Assembly: GCA_947646735.1 (NCBI GenBank)
Contig: CANTFK010000961.1
Location: forward strand, 744,001-808,000
Length of the DNA: 64,000 bases
Reading direction: 5' to 3'
Source: Peronospora farinosa
Taxonomy: Eukaryota; Oomycota; Peronosporomycetes; Peronosporales; Peronosporaceae
Shown here: piece after piece, positions 33,874-45,355 of the stretch
How the letters are laid out: each line of letters opens with the position of its first letter
How positions within the stretch are numbered: the stretch's first letter is position 1
Program-made: the position numbers and the translations under genes
Notes under the pieces: generated by a model
Told to the model about the DNA's origin: nothing
Databases searched by the model: none
The model's input: the letters and a program-made list of their open reading frames with translations, nothing else

Positions 33874-34946
33874 ATGACGCCTCCTGGCAGTGAGTCACAG
33901 ACTCTTCGGGACCTCATTGAAGACAACCTTGACGAAGTGGTTGATTAAGAAAGTGACACCGTCTTTGTGGGACCCTATGGGTCCCCTTTAGCCATGAAGA
34001 TGACACTAGTCATGCACCGAATCCGTTTCCGGAACGTGGTGCTGCAGATGCGCTAACAGCGTTACGAGACCCGCCTGACGTATCGTCAACAGCGATGGTT
34101 ATCAATTCACTCGACGAGTAGAAACTGCAGACCATCGACCAAAAGGAAGGCGCCAAGCGCCGGACAAAGAATATGGCGAGACTTCAGGACCACCGACAGT
34201 ACAGGTTCAAGCCACCTACGGTGAAAGAACGCCTCAAGAATGTGGCCGATGTTCGACTCGAGCGAAAGATGCGTTACGATTACGCTAAATTGAAGGCCCG
34301 GGGAAAATTGAAATCCCAACGAACGCATTATGCGTCTGCTACCCAGCATCCCAATGTTTCGGCTACACCTGTAGCCGCGAGTCCACGACAGGCCGAGGCC
34401 GCTAACCCGCCCACGCCCACCATTACTGGTGAGAAGCGTCAGCGCCAACAGGCGGACCCTGCGCACGACGCTCAAAAACGTCCACGGCGTACGGGCAGTC
34501 CTGCCGAAGGGGAGTCTCAAACTCCCATGAATTCCACGATTCGGAATAACCCCGCCACTTTACCAGATACTGGTTTTGACCATGGCGGCGACGCTTCTGC
34601 AGTAGACGCTCCACATGGTACTGAAGGTTCCCCTGCGCATCGAGCAAAGCCGGAGTAGGCCGGTGTATCGGCACAAGCTCATGCCGAGCTTGTTCAAGAG
34701 GTGCGGTCCCTCCTTAAGGAAAGGCAGACGATGAACTCCTGTCTTAAGTCCCTGGAAGAGAGCCGAACCCGAATGCAGGGTCAGCTTGACCTGTTGGTGC
34801 AGATGCTTGTCCCGCGACAATGCCAATGGGCTCGGCGCGAGCGCCTTAGTGTTCACTTGGGACGGATCACGATATGGGTTGAGCATGCCGACGTAGAACA
34901 CGGGATGTGTACTCAATTTGCGCGGCAAATTAAGCGTACACACTAG
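33874..34946 (+). pseudogene. Antisense ORF of B
   Basis: ATG (MTPPGSESQTLRDL) 110 bp inside the LTR edge. It is broken by TAA near 33947 and by further stops and frame changes. The clearest part is 34173-34946: a basic segment (MARLQDHRQYRFKPPTVKER and YDYAKLKARGKLK), a Pro/Ala-rich basic region (KRQRQQADPAHDAQKRPRR), one TAG at 34656, then a coiled coil (LVQEVRSLLKERQTMNSCLK). The last 520 bp lie opposite the integrase SH3/chromodomain frame. Same placement and architecture as in E1 and F. Confidence 0.5.
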
Positions 34947-36050
34947 GCCTTTCTTGGCAATGACCGTAAAGGGTCCAATAAAGCGCGGGCACAACTTCGT
35001 CTTAAAGACAGCAGATACTACATTGGTAGGTAGATTTTTAGCATTAAGTAAGACTTGGTCTCCGACCTCATAATATTAATAAAACTTCTGCCTTTAGCAT
35101 CTGCATATTCTTTTTGTTTATCTTGACTATCAGCCATTGCATCTTGCACATGTCGTAAGACATTTAGTCGCGTTGCGAGAAGCGCATTTACCTAGTATTA
35201 GGGCTGACATCAGCAAGCCGATCGGCAACCTCTCCCCCACCAAGCCCTGAATCACTCGGTGGTAGCGTTAACGGAACGCGTGTGTGTGTGTGTGTGAGGC
35301 CATTGACATAAAATGGAGTGTAGCCGGTAGAGGCGTGCACGGAGTTATTGAGTGTAAACTCAACTACAGGGAGCATAGCGCTCCATCGCTTAGGCGTTTC
35401 AGCACAAACGCTTCGGAGGATATCTTCAACAACGCGAATTACGCGCTCGGTTTGACAATCAGTCTGCGGATGATCCGCTGTGGACATGTCCAAACGGGTG
35501 CCCAGCACCTGAAAGACGGACTTCCAAAATTTACTCGTAAAAAGAGGATCACGATCAGATACAATTGCCACTGGCAAGCCATGTTGGCGAAATACTCGAT
35601 CAAAAAACAGCTCCACTGTACCCACACCATCGATAGAGTCTGGCACAGCCGCTAAGTGAGCCATCTTGCTCAAACGGTTCACAAAGACCACAATACCTGT
35701 ATTGCCATGCGGACCTTTCGGTAGGCCAAATACAAAATCCATACTAATGGACTCCCAGCACCCAGTGGGAATAGGCAAGCTAGCCAGCGGCGCTGCCGAA
35801 TGGGGCGAGGGTTTCACCCGTTGACACGTTTCACACGTGCGCACATATGTGCTCACCCATTTATATAATTTGGGCCACCAATAACTTTGGCATACTGCCC
35901 CATAGGTCTTTTCACGACCCAAATGACCACCAATGGCGGTGTCATGTACCTCATAGAGGATACGATACTTCAGGTCCTCGTCATGAGGACCACAATACGC
36001 GGAGGATCCGCCACGTCTGTACGATAGTACAATATACCCTGTTGGATAGA
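34423..36050 (-). pseudogene. B integrase with chromodomain (broken)
   Basis: Zinc region (MGREKTYGAVCQSYWWPKLY, CETCQRVK), DDE core (SMDFVFGLPKG, VSDRDPLF, DCQTERVIRVVEDIL), SH3-like (FIGPFTVIAKK, THPVFYVGMLNPY) and chromodomain (QYLVKWRGYSESWNSWEFE). A (TG)n microsatellite at 35279-35297 encodes a THTHT run. Frameshifts lie near 35190 and 34700. Confidence 0.85.
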
Positions 36051-37179
36051 TTATCGATGGAGGCTCGCATGTAATCGTGACGACAATTTAATGTCCGAGT
36101 CTTTAAACTCATCACTGCCAAGAGCATGTAGCGACGCTATACAATGATCACCTTTAGCATACGCCGTACGAATGAGATCGGTAAAAGAAGGCGACAACGT
36201 CGTTACATGAGCAATCTCATAGTCAGGACTGCGTGACATCGCATCATCCAAAGCGTTCTGATTACCCGGCTTATACTTCACCTTGAATTTATATTCAGCA
36301 AAGAATATAATTTCAAGGTGAATCATCTGGCCATTCTCTGCGAGAGATGAGGCAACTGAGTTGTAGTGCGTAACGACGCATGATCGGTATAGATCACAAA
36401 AGGCTTTGAGCCCAGCAGATGAACTATGAATTTGACCAGGGCATACTTCATCGCAAGTAGCTCCTTGTCATGAACTGGATAGTTCTTCTCTGCAGCTTTC
36501 AGCTGGCGATATCCAAAACCGATCACACGCTCACGACCTTCGTCATCTGTTTGTAACAGATCACAGCCAATGGCAAAATCCGACGCGTCACAGACGACGC
36601 TAAACGGTCGGTCAGGGTCTGGCAAAGCCAAAATAGGAGCATGTAGAAGGCTCGCCTTCACCGCTTGAAAATTGTCCTCGTGTTCGGCATGCCAACACCA
36701 TTTAACATCCTTTTTAAGGAGATTGGATAACGGCCTAGCCATATCAGCGTAATTCTCGCTGTACTTGTGTAAGTAATTGGCAAGGTCAAGCCATTTACGC
36801 AAGTCCTTCTGAGACTGTGGAATAGGCCAATCGACTATGGCTTTGACCTTGGCGGGATCCACACTTAGGCCTCGCTTCCCAATGAAGCACCTTAAAAAGT
36901 ACATTTCTTCGGCCCCCAAGATGCACTTAGATGCATTAGCATATAGTTTATTAGTGCGCATGCACTCGAGCACAGCTCGTAAATGGACAATATGGTTCTC
37001 AATATCTGACCGCCCATGTTCAGCTCGACTATGGACAAAAATGTCATCAAGGTACGTCTGTGCATAACTTCGATGGGGTCAAAACAATTGCGTCACCAAA
37101 CGGTTAAACGTAGCCGGAGCAATAGATAGCCCCTGGGGCATCACTATCCACTCCCAGAGCATATCGCTCGGAGTACTAA
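36051..37179 (-). pseudogene. B RT C-terminal half and RNase H
   Basis: Catalytic box YLDD at about 37050 with DIFVHSRAE, then FLRCFIGKRGLSVDPAKVKA, YLHKYSENYADMARPL, RNase H motifs CDASDFAIGCDLLQ, YPVHDKELLAMKY and IYTDHASLR. A TGA lies just upstream of YLDD and a stop at 36323. The RT frame is cut at 37179 by C and continues at 50660. Confidence 0.85.
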
Positions 37180-38866
37180 TGTGGTGGAGTGGCGATCACA
37201 AAATTTCTGATGTGATCCCGACTCTCCACTGGCGCCCAGACGACTGACTAACGGAGGGGGTACCCCGTATCCGTGTAACGTTCCTTCCTCATCTTGTGTA
37301 CCCGTCGGTAGGGCGGGCTGCACTCTTCTCGGTGGACTTGAGTCGATGCTGAACTTGACCAGGGTTGGGGATTGGTCGGGGGGTCGATCACGTGGAAAAT
37401 CCTCACGCGATCGAAAGTTGTATGGGGGGTGCTCTATGAGTCACCCTGATCTCTCTTGAGATCGCCTTGTCCAAAAATGTAGATACTTGATCCACTTGAT
37501 CCACTTGACCTTCCGAGCACTTGAGCCGTCTCGCGATCTCGTGTCTTGTCTTTTACGTGATACTGCGTCCAATCGCAGGCGAAGTTTGTTCGTGAGAGAT
37601 CTTGTAACCCCTGGCCAAATAATCCAGGGATATTACTTGTAGGTACTGGTGACAGAAGCTCTTGATCGCCGGGGGGCCAAAAATATCTCACCCGAGAGAA
37701 AAGTCTGCGTGCGTGCTTAGAAGTAAAAGAAACTCTGTTTAATGTTAACCAATCCAATACCAAATCCTACGATTATGCCTATCTGTATGACAGTACCTAC
37801 TGCCGCGTGTCGTCTCTTCAGGAAAATCAGATCTCGGTATGTGGTCCACTTCGGATACCATCGCGATCTTGATCCGTCGATCAAGGTTACGATCGATCTG
37901 TAACCGGTTACATCTCGCGATCGGCTTTCTGGATCGAGGTTACGATAAACGATCACACTTGCTGATCACGATCGTCGATCACACTTGTTGATCACGATCG
38001 CCGATCACACTTGTTGATCACGGTCGATACACTTGTTGATCACGATCGACGATCACACTTGCTAATCACGATCGTCGATCACACTTGCTGATCACGATCG
38101 TCGATCACACTTGCTGATCACGATCGTCGATCACACTTGTTGATCGCGACCGACGATCACACTTGCTGATCACGATCGTCGATCACGTTTGCCGATCACG
38201 CTCGACGATCACACTTGTTGATCACGATCGTCGATCACACTTGTTGATCACGATCGACGATCACACTTGTTGATCACGATCGTCGATCACACTTGTTGAT
38301 CGCGACCGACGATCACACTTGCTGATCACGATCGTCGATCACACTTGTTGATCACGATCGTCGATCACACTTGCTGATCACGATCGTCGATCACACTTGT
38401 TGATCACGATCGTCGATCACACTTGCTGATCACGATCGTCGATCACACTTGTTGATCACGATCGACGATCACACTTGCTGATCACGATCGACGATCACAC
38501 TTGCTGATCACGATCGTCGATCACACTTGTTGATCGCGACCGTCGATCACACTTGCTGATCACGAGCGACGATCACACTTGTTGATCACGATCGACGATT
38601 GCGATCGAGCGATCTCCTATCCTGATCGTCATCACTGCCGCGTAATCCTCGGCCAACCGTGGCCATCACATGATCGATCCAGATAAGCTGTCATTCCAAT
38701 ACAATAGCCAAGTATAAACTATGCGATCATTCATCGATAGATCTTGATCGCTCCCATACAATAGCCAAGTATAATCCATAGAATATGATTCCCGCCATGT
38801 AAGTGGTCCACATTATGATCACTTTCGATATCGTTGATCAAACCTTTCTTGATCGACTCCACCACA
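37180..38866 (-). repeat. Left (3') LTR of C
   Basis: 1687 bp, with a 25-copy 26-bp array at 37951-38600. Outside the array it is nearly identical to the right LTR. Confidence 0.92.
37951..38600. repeat. 26-bp tandem array, left LTR of C (about 25 copies)
   Basis: Unit CACACTTGTTGATCACGATC plus GTCGAT, with T/C, G/A variants and one 22-bp unit near 38020. Each unit has two or three GATC sites and forms a palindrome-rich tract. Confidence 0.95.
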
Positions 38867-38880
38867 GCCGTCCCCTGCAC
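38867..38880 (-). promoter_or_regulatory. Polypurine tract of C
   Basis: Minus strand GCAGGGGACGGC directly before the 3' LTR. A has GCAGGGGACGAT in the same place. Confidence 0.6.
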
Positions 38881-38950
38881 TGATCACCGGCATACAGTGC
38901 TGGTGTGTCCGTGCATATTCTATTCCTTCGCTCAAATTCTCGTTCTTAAC

Positions 38951-41075
38951 ATGTCGACCTTCCAACGTCAAGCTTCTGGGCCCTCTAACCGGATCGCGAA
39001 TGCCCACCAACCGTCGATCGCGCCCACTCCACGATCACTTGTAAGTTTTCCTGGCGGTCGTGCGAGGGTCATTCCGACCATGGATCGGGCTGCTCTGAAG
39101 GCCCAAATTGACCAACTATACGACTGCTTGGAAACCCAGCAGGACGTATTGGACAATTACGAAGCACTTTACGATGCATTGCACTCCCAAGAAACTCGCT
39201 GCGCTCGTTTGGAACGCGAGATTCAAGCTGATCGTGAATTGGCTGGAAGTTTCGCGAATTTCGTGTCATACAAGTATAATTCCTTGTGCTGCGAATTGCA
39301 GATTGCAACTCAATCGGCAGAGGAGTATTGCCAAGAATTGGAACAGATCGGCCAGCTGGAGATGATGATCGCGGATCTGCGTTCCTCTCTACTCGACGCC
39401 ACCGCAGCTCGCCACAAGGCCGAGGAGCGTTTTCAATTCCAGCTGGCTGCCGTCCAGAACAAGCTGGCAGCTGCGCTTGATTCCGTCAAGTCGGCCAATG
39501 AACAGGCTGCTCAAGCCAAAAATTCCAAGAGCCAATTTTAAGTCTCGCTACATCCAATCCAAATAGCAACTCCATGATACCCGACTTCAGCTTGACGCGA
39601 TCCGGATTGAGCGCGATCAACTTGCGCAGGAAGTTAAGGATCGGAATTCTCTCTTTGCTCGTTTGTCGGGTATATTACAGCAAACTGGGTCGCCGCCCTC
39701 AACGTCGTCACCAGCCGCTGCTTCTAGTGAAGTATCTCCACAACGGAACAAGCGCCAGCGAAAAATTTCTGACTCGTATCAGCCCGTGCTCAAGCGTATT
39801 CGAAGAACATCTACGTCCCCAAGTCCATGATTCAAGTCCTAACCATTCCCCAACCTCGGCCCGATCAAGTCTTGAAAATTCCATAGCATCAACACGATCA
39901 TGTCCAGACAATTCGAGATCGGGATCGCATTCGTCCAATACAAGATCAAATTTCCTCGATTTTTCTGAATCACTAACCCCAGATTCTCCCCGATCCTCTC
40001 CTTCATCTTCTACAGATGCGAGTGAAGAAGATCCTTTTGGGTAAGGTTCAGATCAGACGGACGACTCTCTGCAGGCTGCGTTATCCTCTTCTCGATCGGC
40101 TTCTCGACGACGCACTGTGGCTCGGTCTCCGGTATATCCACCTTCTTCACCGATCGTGGTGGACTCACCTAGTCCAGTTACGTCCCCTCATGAAACTCCG
40201 ACACGAGTGTCGATGACAGGTTTATTTGGCGAACCCTCCAGTGAATCTGAGGATAGCCTCAGTATCGACAGCGAACCTCGGATTCCTTGCAATCAATTGA
40301 TGATAGCGGAGGAATTCTCGGATCTACCCGATACCACAATCTCTCGTGATCTTTGGATTCCAGGTTATCGTGATCGAGTCCCTCGAGCGTCATCCGATAC
40401 GCTTCCCTGCGTCCGCTCGCAGAATCAGCTTGTTGTGCGTTTCAGAATTGGAGCTGGATACACTCTTCCACCATTACTCGAAACTGAGGGGTTACATATT
40501 CCCTGCTACTTCTGGAAAACTCCAGAAACCTAGTGATTCCGAGTGGTCATCCGGGTTGATCACCTCCTCTCAAATCAGCCAATTATACGCTCGCCAGCCC
40601 TGGCTGCTGTATGAACAACTGGTCGATCCGATCTCTTTCGAGTGTACTGGATGGTTCCAAGGATTGGTACGCTTGTATAACGATTTTTAAAGTCCGTCAT
40701 TGCCAGGCACTCTGGTAGGCGACACATTTTCTGCCGATATTGGCCCAACACCGTCGATCCGATCCTGCCTTGGCCACATTGGCTTAAGAGAGAAAACAAC
40801 GGCGATCACGATCAGGTCCCATGTGGAAAAAAGTTCTTAGCGTGATTCTTCAAGGCATGATCGATGGTCTATGTGATCTGTACATTTTACTGGACCCGAT
40901 TTTCCTTCATTTCCCTCGTCTTAACGAGGTCAGGATATGGTATCCTGGTTTGCCCACAAACCAGACCAACATACCCAATCTGATCACCGCATTATCCATA
41001 AGTACTGTGAAAGAACCAGTATCGTCCTTCCATGACCGACCATCCCGGTTATTCGATCCCTCGCTTGGTTGGTAA
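38951..41075 (+). pseudogene. Antisense ORF of C (coiled coil plus conserved C-terminal domain)
   Basis: ATG 84 bp inside the LTR edge. 38951-39541 is open for 196 codons: a short disordered start (MSTFQRQASGPSNR), then an almost uninterrupted coiled coil (YDCLETQQDVLDNYEALYDA ... LEQIGQLEMMIADLRSSLLD ... AAVQNKLAAALDSVKSANEQ). After frame breaks near 39540, 39830, 40040 and 40530 come a Ser-rich acidic region (DSPRSSPSSSTDASEEDPFG) and an ordered C-terminal domain with ISRDLWIPGYRDR, ISFECTGWFQGLVRLY, CDLYILLD, FLHFP and WYPGL. The domain is clearly homologous to A's. Stop at 41075, convergent with integrase, which ends 240 bp on. Confidence 0.7.
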
Positions 41076-41315
41076 GTTTGTGAATCGCGAGTAACCTTTT
41101 GATCCATAACACCAACACGATCTTCATATAGTTTTCACCTTGTTCCGTTGATCGCGTTCAAAATCCTCCTCTTCTTCTTTCTTTTTTCTCTTCGAAGCGA
41201 TCCCCTTTCTCCATCTTTGATTTCGTGACCACTATACTCACTCCACATATAATCCCTTCCACCTACATATGTAACCCTCTTACATATCTTCACCACTCCA
41301 ACAATCCAATCGTCC

Positions 41316-43184
41316 TTAACCACGAGACTCCTCCTCGTGCGATTGCATCACCTCAAAACGATTTCGGGTAGCTCGATCGCGTTTGAACTCTTGCAACAAA
41401 GCACCACAGTTCAAATCTGCTTCATCCACACATTCAGGATCGTTATAACCCTTCCACTTCACTAAAAACTGGCGATGCACCCGACCATAGCGCGTTCTTC
41501 GACCCGATCGCACATCCACGATTTTTTCCACTTCGTATTCACCTTCCTCTAGCTCACCATTCCAGCTGTCCTCCGGCAGTAACGCTTCATCAAAATCCAC
41601 TCGATCTGCTTCATCCACATTCAACGAATTTGTAGGGCGTTCTGGGAACACTCTAACTTGTTTCAACTTAGACACATGGACCACCGGGAATAGCCTGTAT
41701 GGCGTACCCGCGATCTCCAATCGTACTGCGCGATCGCCACATTTATTGGCTACACGAAACGGTCCGTGCCACATATGGGCTAACTTCCGATCATATCCCT
41801 CTTTCACGCGATCCAGATATAGCCACATCTGAGATCCACGATACACCTCAAAACGATCGTGATCTGCATTATGTCGATCAGATCGGTCGTGTATCGCAAG
41901 TTTCAACCGGTCGTTCACTTCCGATCTTGCCCGATGATAGTGGCGTTGTATGCCGTATCGCCATCGCCGTGGATCACGATCACGCGCTTTGGTGCTCCCT
42001 AACGGTAGGGCCGCCTCCAAGGTCGATCGCGGGTCCCAACCGTGAATCACATAAAATGGGGTATCTCCACGGACACGATCTTGGGCAGTATTGATCGCAA
42101 AAGTCAGCCTTTCTGCATACTCGTCCCAGTCTTTCTGGTTCTTATCCGTTACATACATCTTGATTGATCGTTTCAACGTTTCGACCATGCGCTCTGCCGT
42201 GCCATTTGCTTGTGGTCTATATGCCATGGTAGCTCGCTGTTTCTGCCCCGCGATCCAATTAAACGCACGAAAGAAGTCAGACATGAATCCTGGCTCTCGA
42301 TCGTGGCGTATCGCCTCACTTGCACCAAACCGTCGGAAAACACACTCTTCGTAGTTTTCTGCGATCGTCTGTGCAGTCCGGGACGAACTGGCCTTTGCGA
42401 TCACATAGCCTGAAAACAGATCAACCCATAGTAACAACTCCGTATTTCCTTTGAAAGATCGCGGTAGTGACGGAATATGATCCATAGCCAAAATTTGAAA
42501 CGGATAAGTCGCCTGTAAATTTCCTGGTGATCCTCCATGATCAGATGGCCGCCCCATGCCTGTTTCACAATCCACACATTCGCCTACATATCGCTGCACA
42601 CTGCGGTACAACCCTCGCCAGTGGAAATTCATTTTTATCCGTTGGTAGGTTCGACCAATCCCTTGGTGAGCACCTTCCAGACTCGTATGGTAATGATGTA
42701 AAACATCCTGCTGCAATAACTCCGGAATTACCAAGCGAACCAACTCGTTACGATCTTCGGATTTCGCGTTTGCTCCATGGCAGAAAAATAATAGTCCACT
42801 TAGTTTCACGTCGTAATCGGATGAGATCCGGGCGCAGCTATTCGCTTCGTCCGCTGTTAGCGTCGCAACATCCCCGACCAAATATGTCTTCAAGTTAGAT
42901 ATCCAACATTCTTCATCTTGAGCTTGTCTTATGCGAGCGACACGCATTTGCTGCACGATTACTTCCTGCAAAATTTTTGGCTGACAACGTCTTCTCACAG
43001 CTGATCGGGTGATCGCAGCCACTTTGACTACCTGATCGACTTGGCTTGGGATCAACAGCTCGTCCAACCGATTTAGAGTAACCAAATCTTGACGATCTTG
43101 ATCCGAAATTATAATTGTACCCTTTTCTCGCTGTAGAGCTTCACTTGCTAGTCGATCGGCACTTTGATTCCAGTCCCTCTTCAT
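41316..43184 (-). CDS. C integrase with chromodomain, uninterrupted frame
   Basis: 622 codons without a stop. Zinc-binding HHCC (HHYHTSLEGAHQGIG ... CVDCETGMGR), DDE core (ILAMDHIPSLPRS, RHDREPGFMSDFF, PQANGTAERMVETL), SH3-like region (MWHGPFRVANKCGDRAVRLE) and chromodomain (YEVEKIVDVRSGRRTRYGRV then QFLVKWKGYNDPECVDEAD). It begins with the last RNase H motif (KRDWNQSADRLASEAL). A single TAA at 43185-43187 separates it from the RNase H frame, where A has a Leu codon. It is therefore part of a pol polyprotein cut by one nonsense change, not a separate gene. Confidence 0.88.
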   Translation of the reverse strand: MKRDWNQSADRLASEALQREKGTIIISDQDRQDLVTLNRLDELLIPSQVDQVVKVAAITRSAVRRRCQPKILQEVIVQQMRVARIRQAQDEECWISNLKTYLVGDVATLTADEANSCARISSDYDVKLSGLLFFCHGANAKSEDRNELVRLVIPELLQQDVLHHYHTSLEGAHQGIGRTYQRIKMNFHWRGLYRSVQRYVGECVDCETGMGRPSDHGGSPGNLQATYPFQILAMDHIPSLPRSFKGNTELLLWVDLFSGYVIAKASSSRTAQTIAENYEECVFRRFGASEAIRHDREPGFMSDFFRAFNWIAGQKQRATMAYRPQANGTAERMVETLKRSIKMYVTDKNQKDWDEYAERLTFAINTAQDRVRGDTPFYVIHGWDPRSTLEAALPLGSTKARDRDPRRWRYGIQRHYHRARSEVNDRLKLAIHDRSDRHNADHDRFEVYRGSQMWLYLDRVKEGYDRKLAHMWHGPFRVANKCGDRAVRLEIAGTPYRLFPVVHVSKLKQVRVFPERPTNSLNVDEADRVDFDEALLPEDSWNGELEEGEYEVEKIVDVRSGRRTRYGRVHRQFLVKWKGYNDPECVDEADLNCGALLQEFKRDRATRNRFEVMQSHEEESRG

Positions 43185-43187
43185 GTG

Positions 43188-43961
43188 TTACAATTCGTGG
43201 TTTGGCCACGATCGGAGTTTCTCCATAGCTTTATGACGCAGCAATTGTAGACCCGGTGCCTTACAGTAGATCTCTCCACGCATTTGCCTGATCACCAAAT
43301 TCGAGTCACCGCAAATGATTACACGTCCCCTGATCAGATCTGCAAGCAGATCCAAGCTGAGAATTAATCCTCGATATTCCGCTTCATTCACCGTCAAATT
43401 AGTAGCGAATTTAGAAGCGGCAGCCACGATCGTCCATTCAGGTAATTTCCACACGATCGCGCTATATGCCCCGCCCTTCCTTTTCACTCTAGCTGACCCA
43501 TCGAAACTAACTACCAACAGATCTTCACATGCTTCAACCGTGGGTGGTGGCATACTGATTGTTTGCCGAGGCTGCTTACGCGGGGCGATTGAGATCAACA
43601 TCTCGTCCACTTTTTCACGGGGAGTTATACTCGCAGCTAGGGTGCCCAATTTCTCGTCTTCGCCTTTCTCACTCCGGCGGATCTCTAATGTCCAATTTGA
43701 TAAAAGAGCAGCCCATCCTTCTAACCTCCCGTTAAGGCCGGAAGATTTCAGTAACCAAGCCAGCATCGAATGCCTAGTAAGCACTGTAATCGTTCGTGAA
43801 ACCAGCATAGTGTAACAGATATCCAGAATCCGGAGGAGAGCTAATACCTCTTTCTCCACCATCCCGTAATTAATCTCGTTAAGCTTCAGCGTGCGACTAG
43901 AGAAGTGACAGGCCAATAGATTCCATCGTGTTCTTGAAGTAACGCCGCTGATATGTCCCAC
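43188..43961 (-). pseudogene. C tandem RNase H domains
   Basis: The end of the Ty3-type domain (NEINYGMVEKEVLALLRILD, VLTRHSMLAW) is followed by an archaeal-type RNase H: VVSFDGSARVKRKGGAYSAI, NEAEYRGLILSLDLL, ICGDSNLVIRQMRGE, with the last Asp in KRDWNQSADRLAS downstream of the TAA. The first domain lacks two catalytic Asp (VVYASKW, TRH). A frameshift near 43900 separates it from RT. Confidence 0.85.
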
Positions 43962-45355
43962 TTACTGGCATACACCACAATCACAGGCGATCGTTCTGGG
44001 TCAAAATGTGTCAGGATCGGTGTCGCGGATATTTTAGCCTTTAATAGAGTGAATGCGATCGTTGCCTTCTCCCAGCGGTTTATGTCCTCGCAACCATGAT
44101 CGTCCCCAGTATTCGACTCTGGATCGATAATATGGCCATCTCTCGATCCACTTGTAAAATCCTGATCGATCTTATACTTGTCACGAGACTGGCGATCACA
44201 ATCTGGTCCAGCACCATCAGTGACCATCTGAACATCCCCAGCCCGGCTGATATCATGAAAATCTGCCTCCCGCAGCTCATAAAGTACAGATGCGTAAATC
44301 GCAAAATCCTCAATAAATCGGCTGTAGTAATTCAGACTCCCCAAAAATGACTGCATTGATCGCAACGTCCGAGTAAATGGGACGTTCACTAGAGATTCTA
44401 AATCTTTTGGATGAGCTTTTAAACCTGCAAGCGAAACCTGATGACCCAGGTAATCCACTTTACGACGTCCCCAAAAACTCTTAGCCACACTGATTGATAA
44501 ATTCCACGTATTGCACGCTTCCAACAATCGTTCCACCTTCTCATAAAGAGACGTCCACGATGTATCAGGTATCAGTATATCGTCAATATATGATCGCCGA
44601 CCTAACACCGATGATCTCGGATCAGTATCTAGTTCACCTTCAGTAAACACGTCGATCGGCTTTGACAATTCAGCTGGAATTGAATCAGAACTTGTACCAA
44701 TTTTCAAATACCCATATAGAGCATTGTCAATCAATCGCTGGTAGATTTGAGGAGCATTCTTCAATCCGAATGGCATTCGTAACCACTCAAACAAACATGA
44801 CGGTGTAATAAATGCAGAAATCATCCTCGCTATCTCTGTCATTTCTACCACCCAGAATCCACTCGCCATATCCAAAGAACAATACCACATAGCCTTATCC
44901 ATATCTTGCAATAAATCACTGATCAATGGCATAGGGTATACCATCAATCGTGTCAATTGGTTCACTCTACAATAATCGATACATAATCGAATATCTTCGC
45001 CATTTTTCTTGATAATCACTCTAATTGGTGAAGCCCACGGCGACTTAGATGGCCGAATGATCTTGGCAGACAATAATCCATTAATCAAATCAGCTAATTT
45101 CTCCCGAAATTTGGGTGCCACAGGTCGCACTCTCTGTGCGATCGGGTTAGCTTCTCCAACATCAACGTCACAAAATGCTCCACGTGCTGCGGGAGGTAGG
45201 GCATTACCTTTCCCTATGAGTAAGTGGCGATTCTTCCAATTTAATTGTCGTAGCTTGTCTTGATCTTCTGTCAATGGTATTCCAGGGTCGCCAACTTGAA
45301 TATCGTCGATCGATACTTCCACCGTAGACATCACAATTTCTGGCAACACCGCCAT
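43886..45355 (-). pseudogene. C reverse transcriptase
   Basis: 489 open codons: RPVAPKFREKLADLINGLLS, PWASPIRVIIKKNGEDIRLC, SLDMASGFWVVEMTE, MPFGLKNAPQIYQRLID, catalytic YIDD (SYIDDILIPDTSW), GHQVSLAGLKAHPKDLESLV and SFLGSLNYYSRFIEDF. It runs into the Ty3-type RNase H (PVIVVYASKWDISAALLQ) and shifts frame near 43900. RT active-site residues are intact. Confidence 0.88.

Noticed and set aside
37951..38600. CRISPR-like array or satellite centromere
   Set aside because: Units are contiguous 26-bp tandem repeats without spacers, lie wholly inside an LTR and recur in the partner LTR.
41316..43184. C integrase as a stand-alone gene
   Set aside because: It is separated from the RNase H frame by a single TAA where element A has a Leu codon, in the same reading frame, so it is part of pol.
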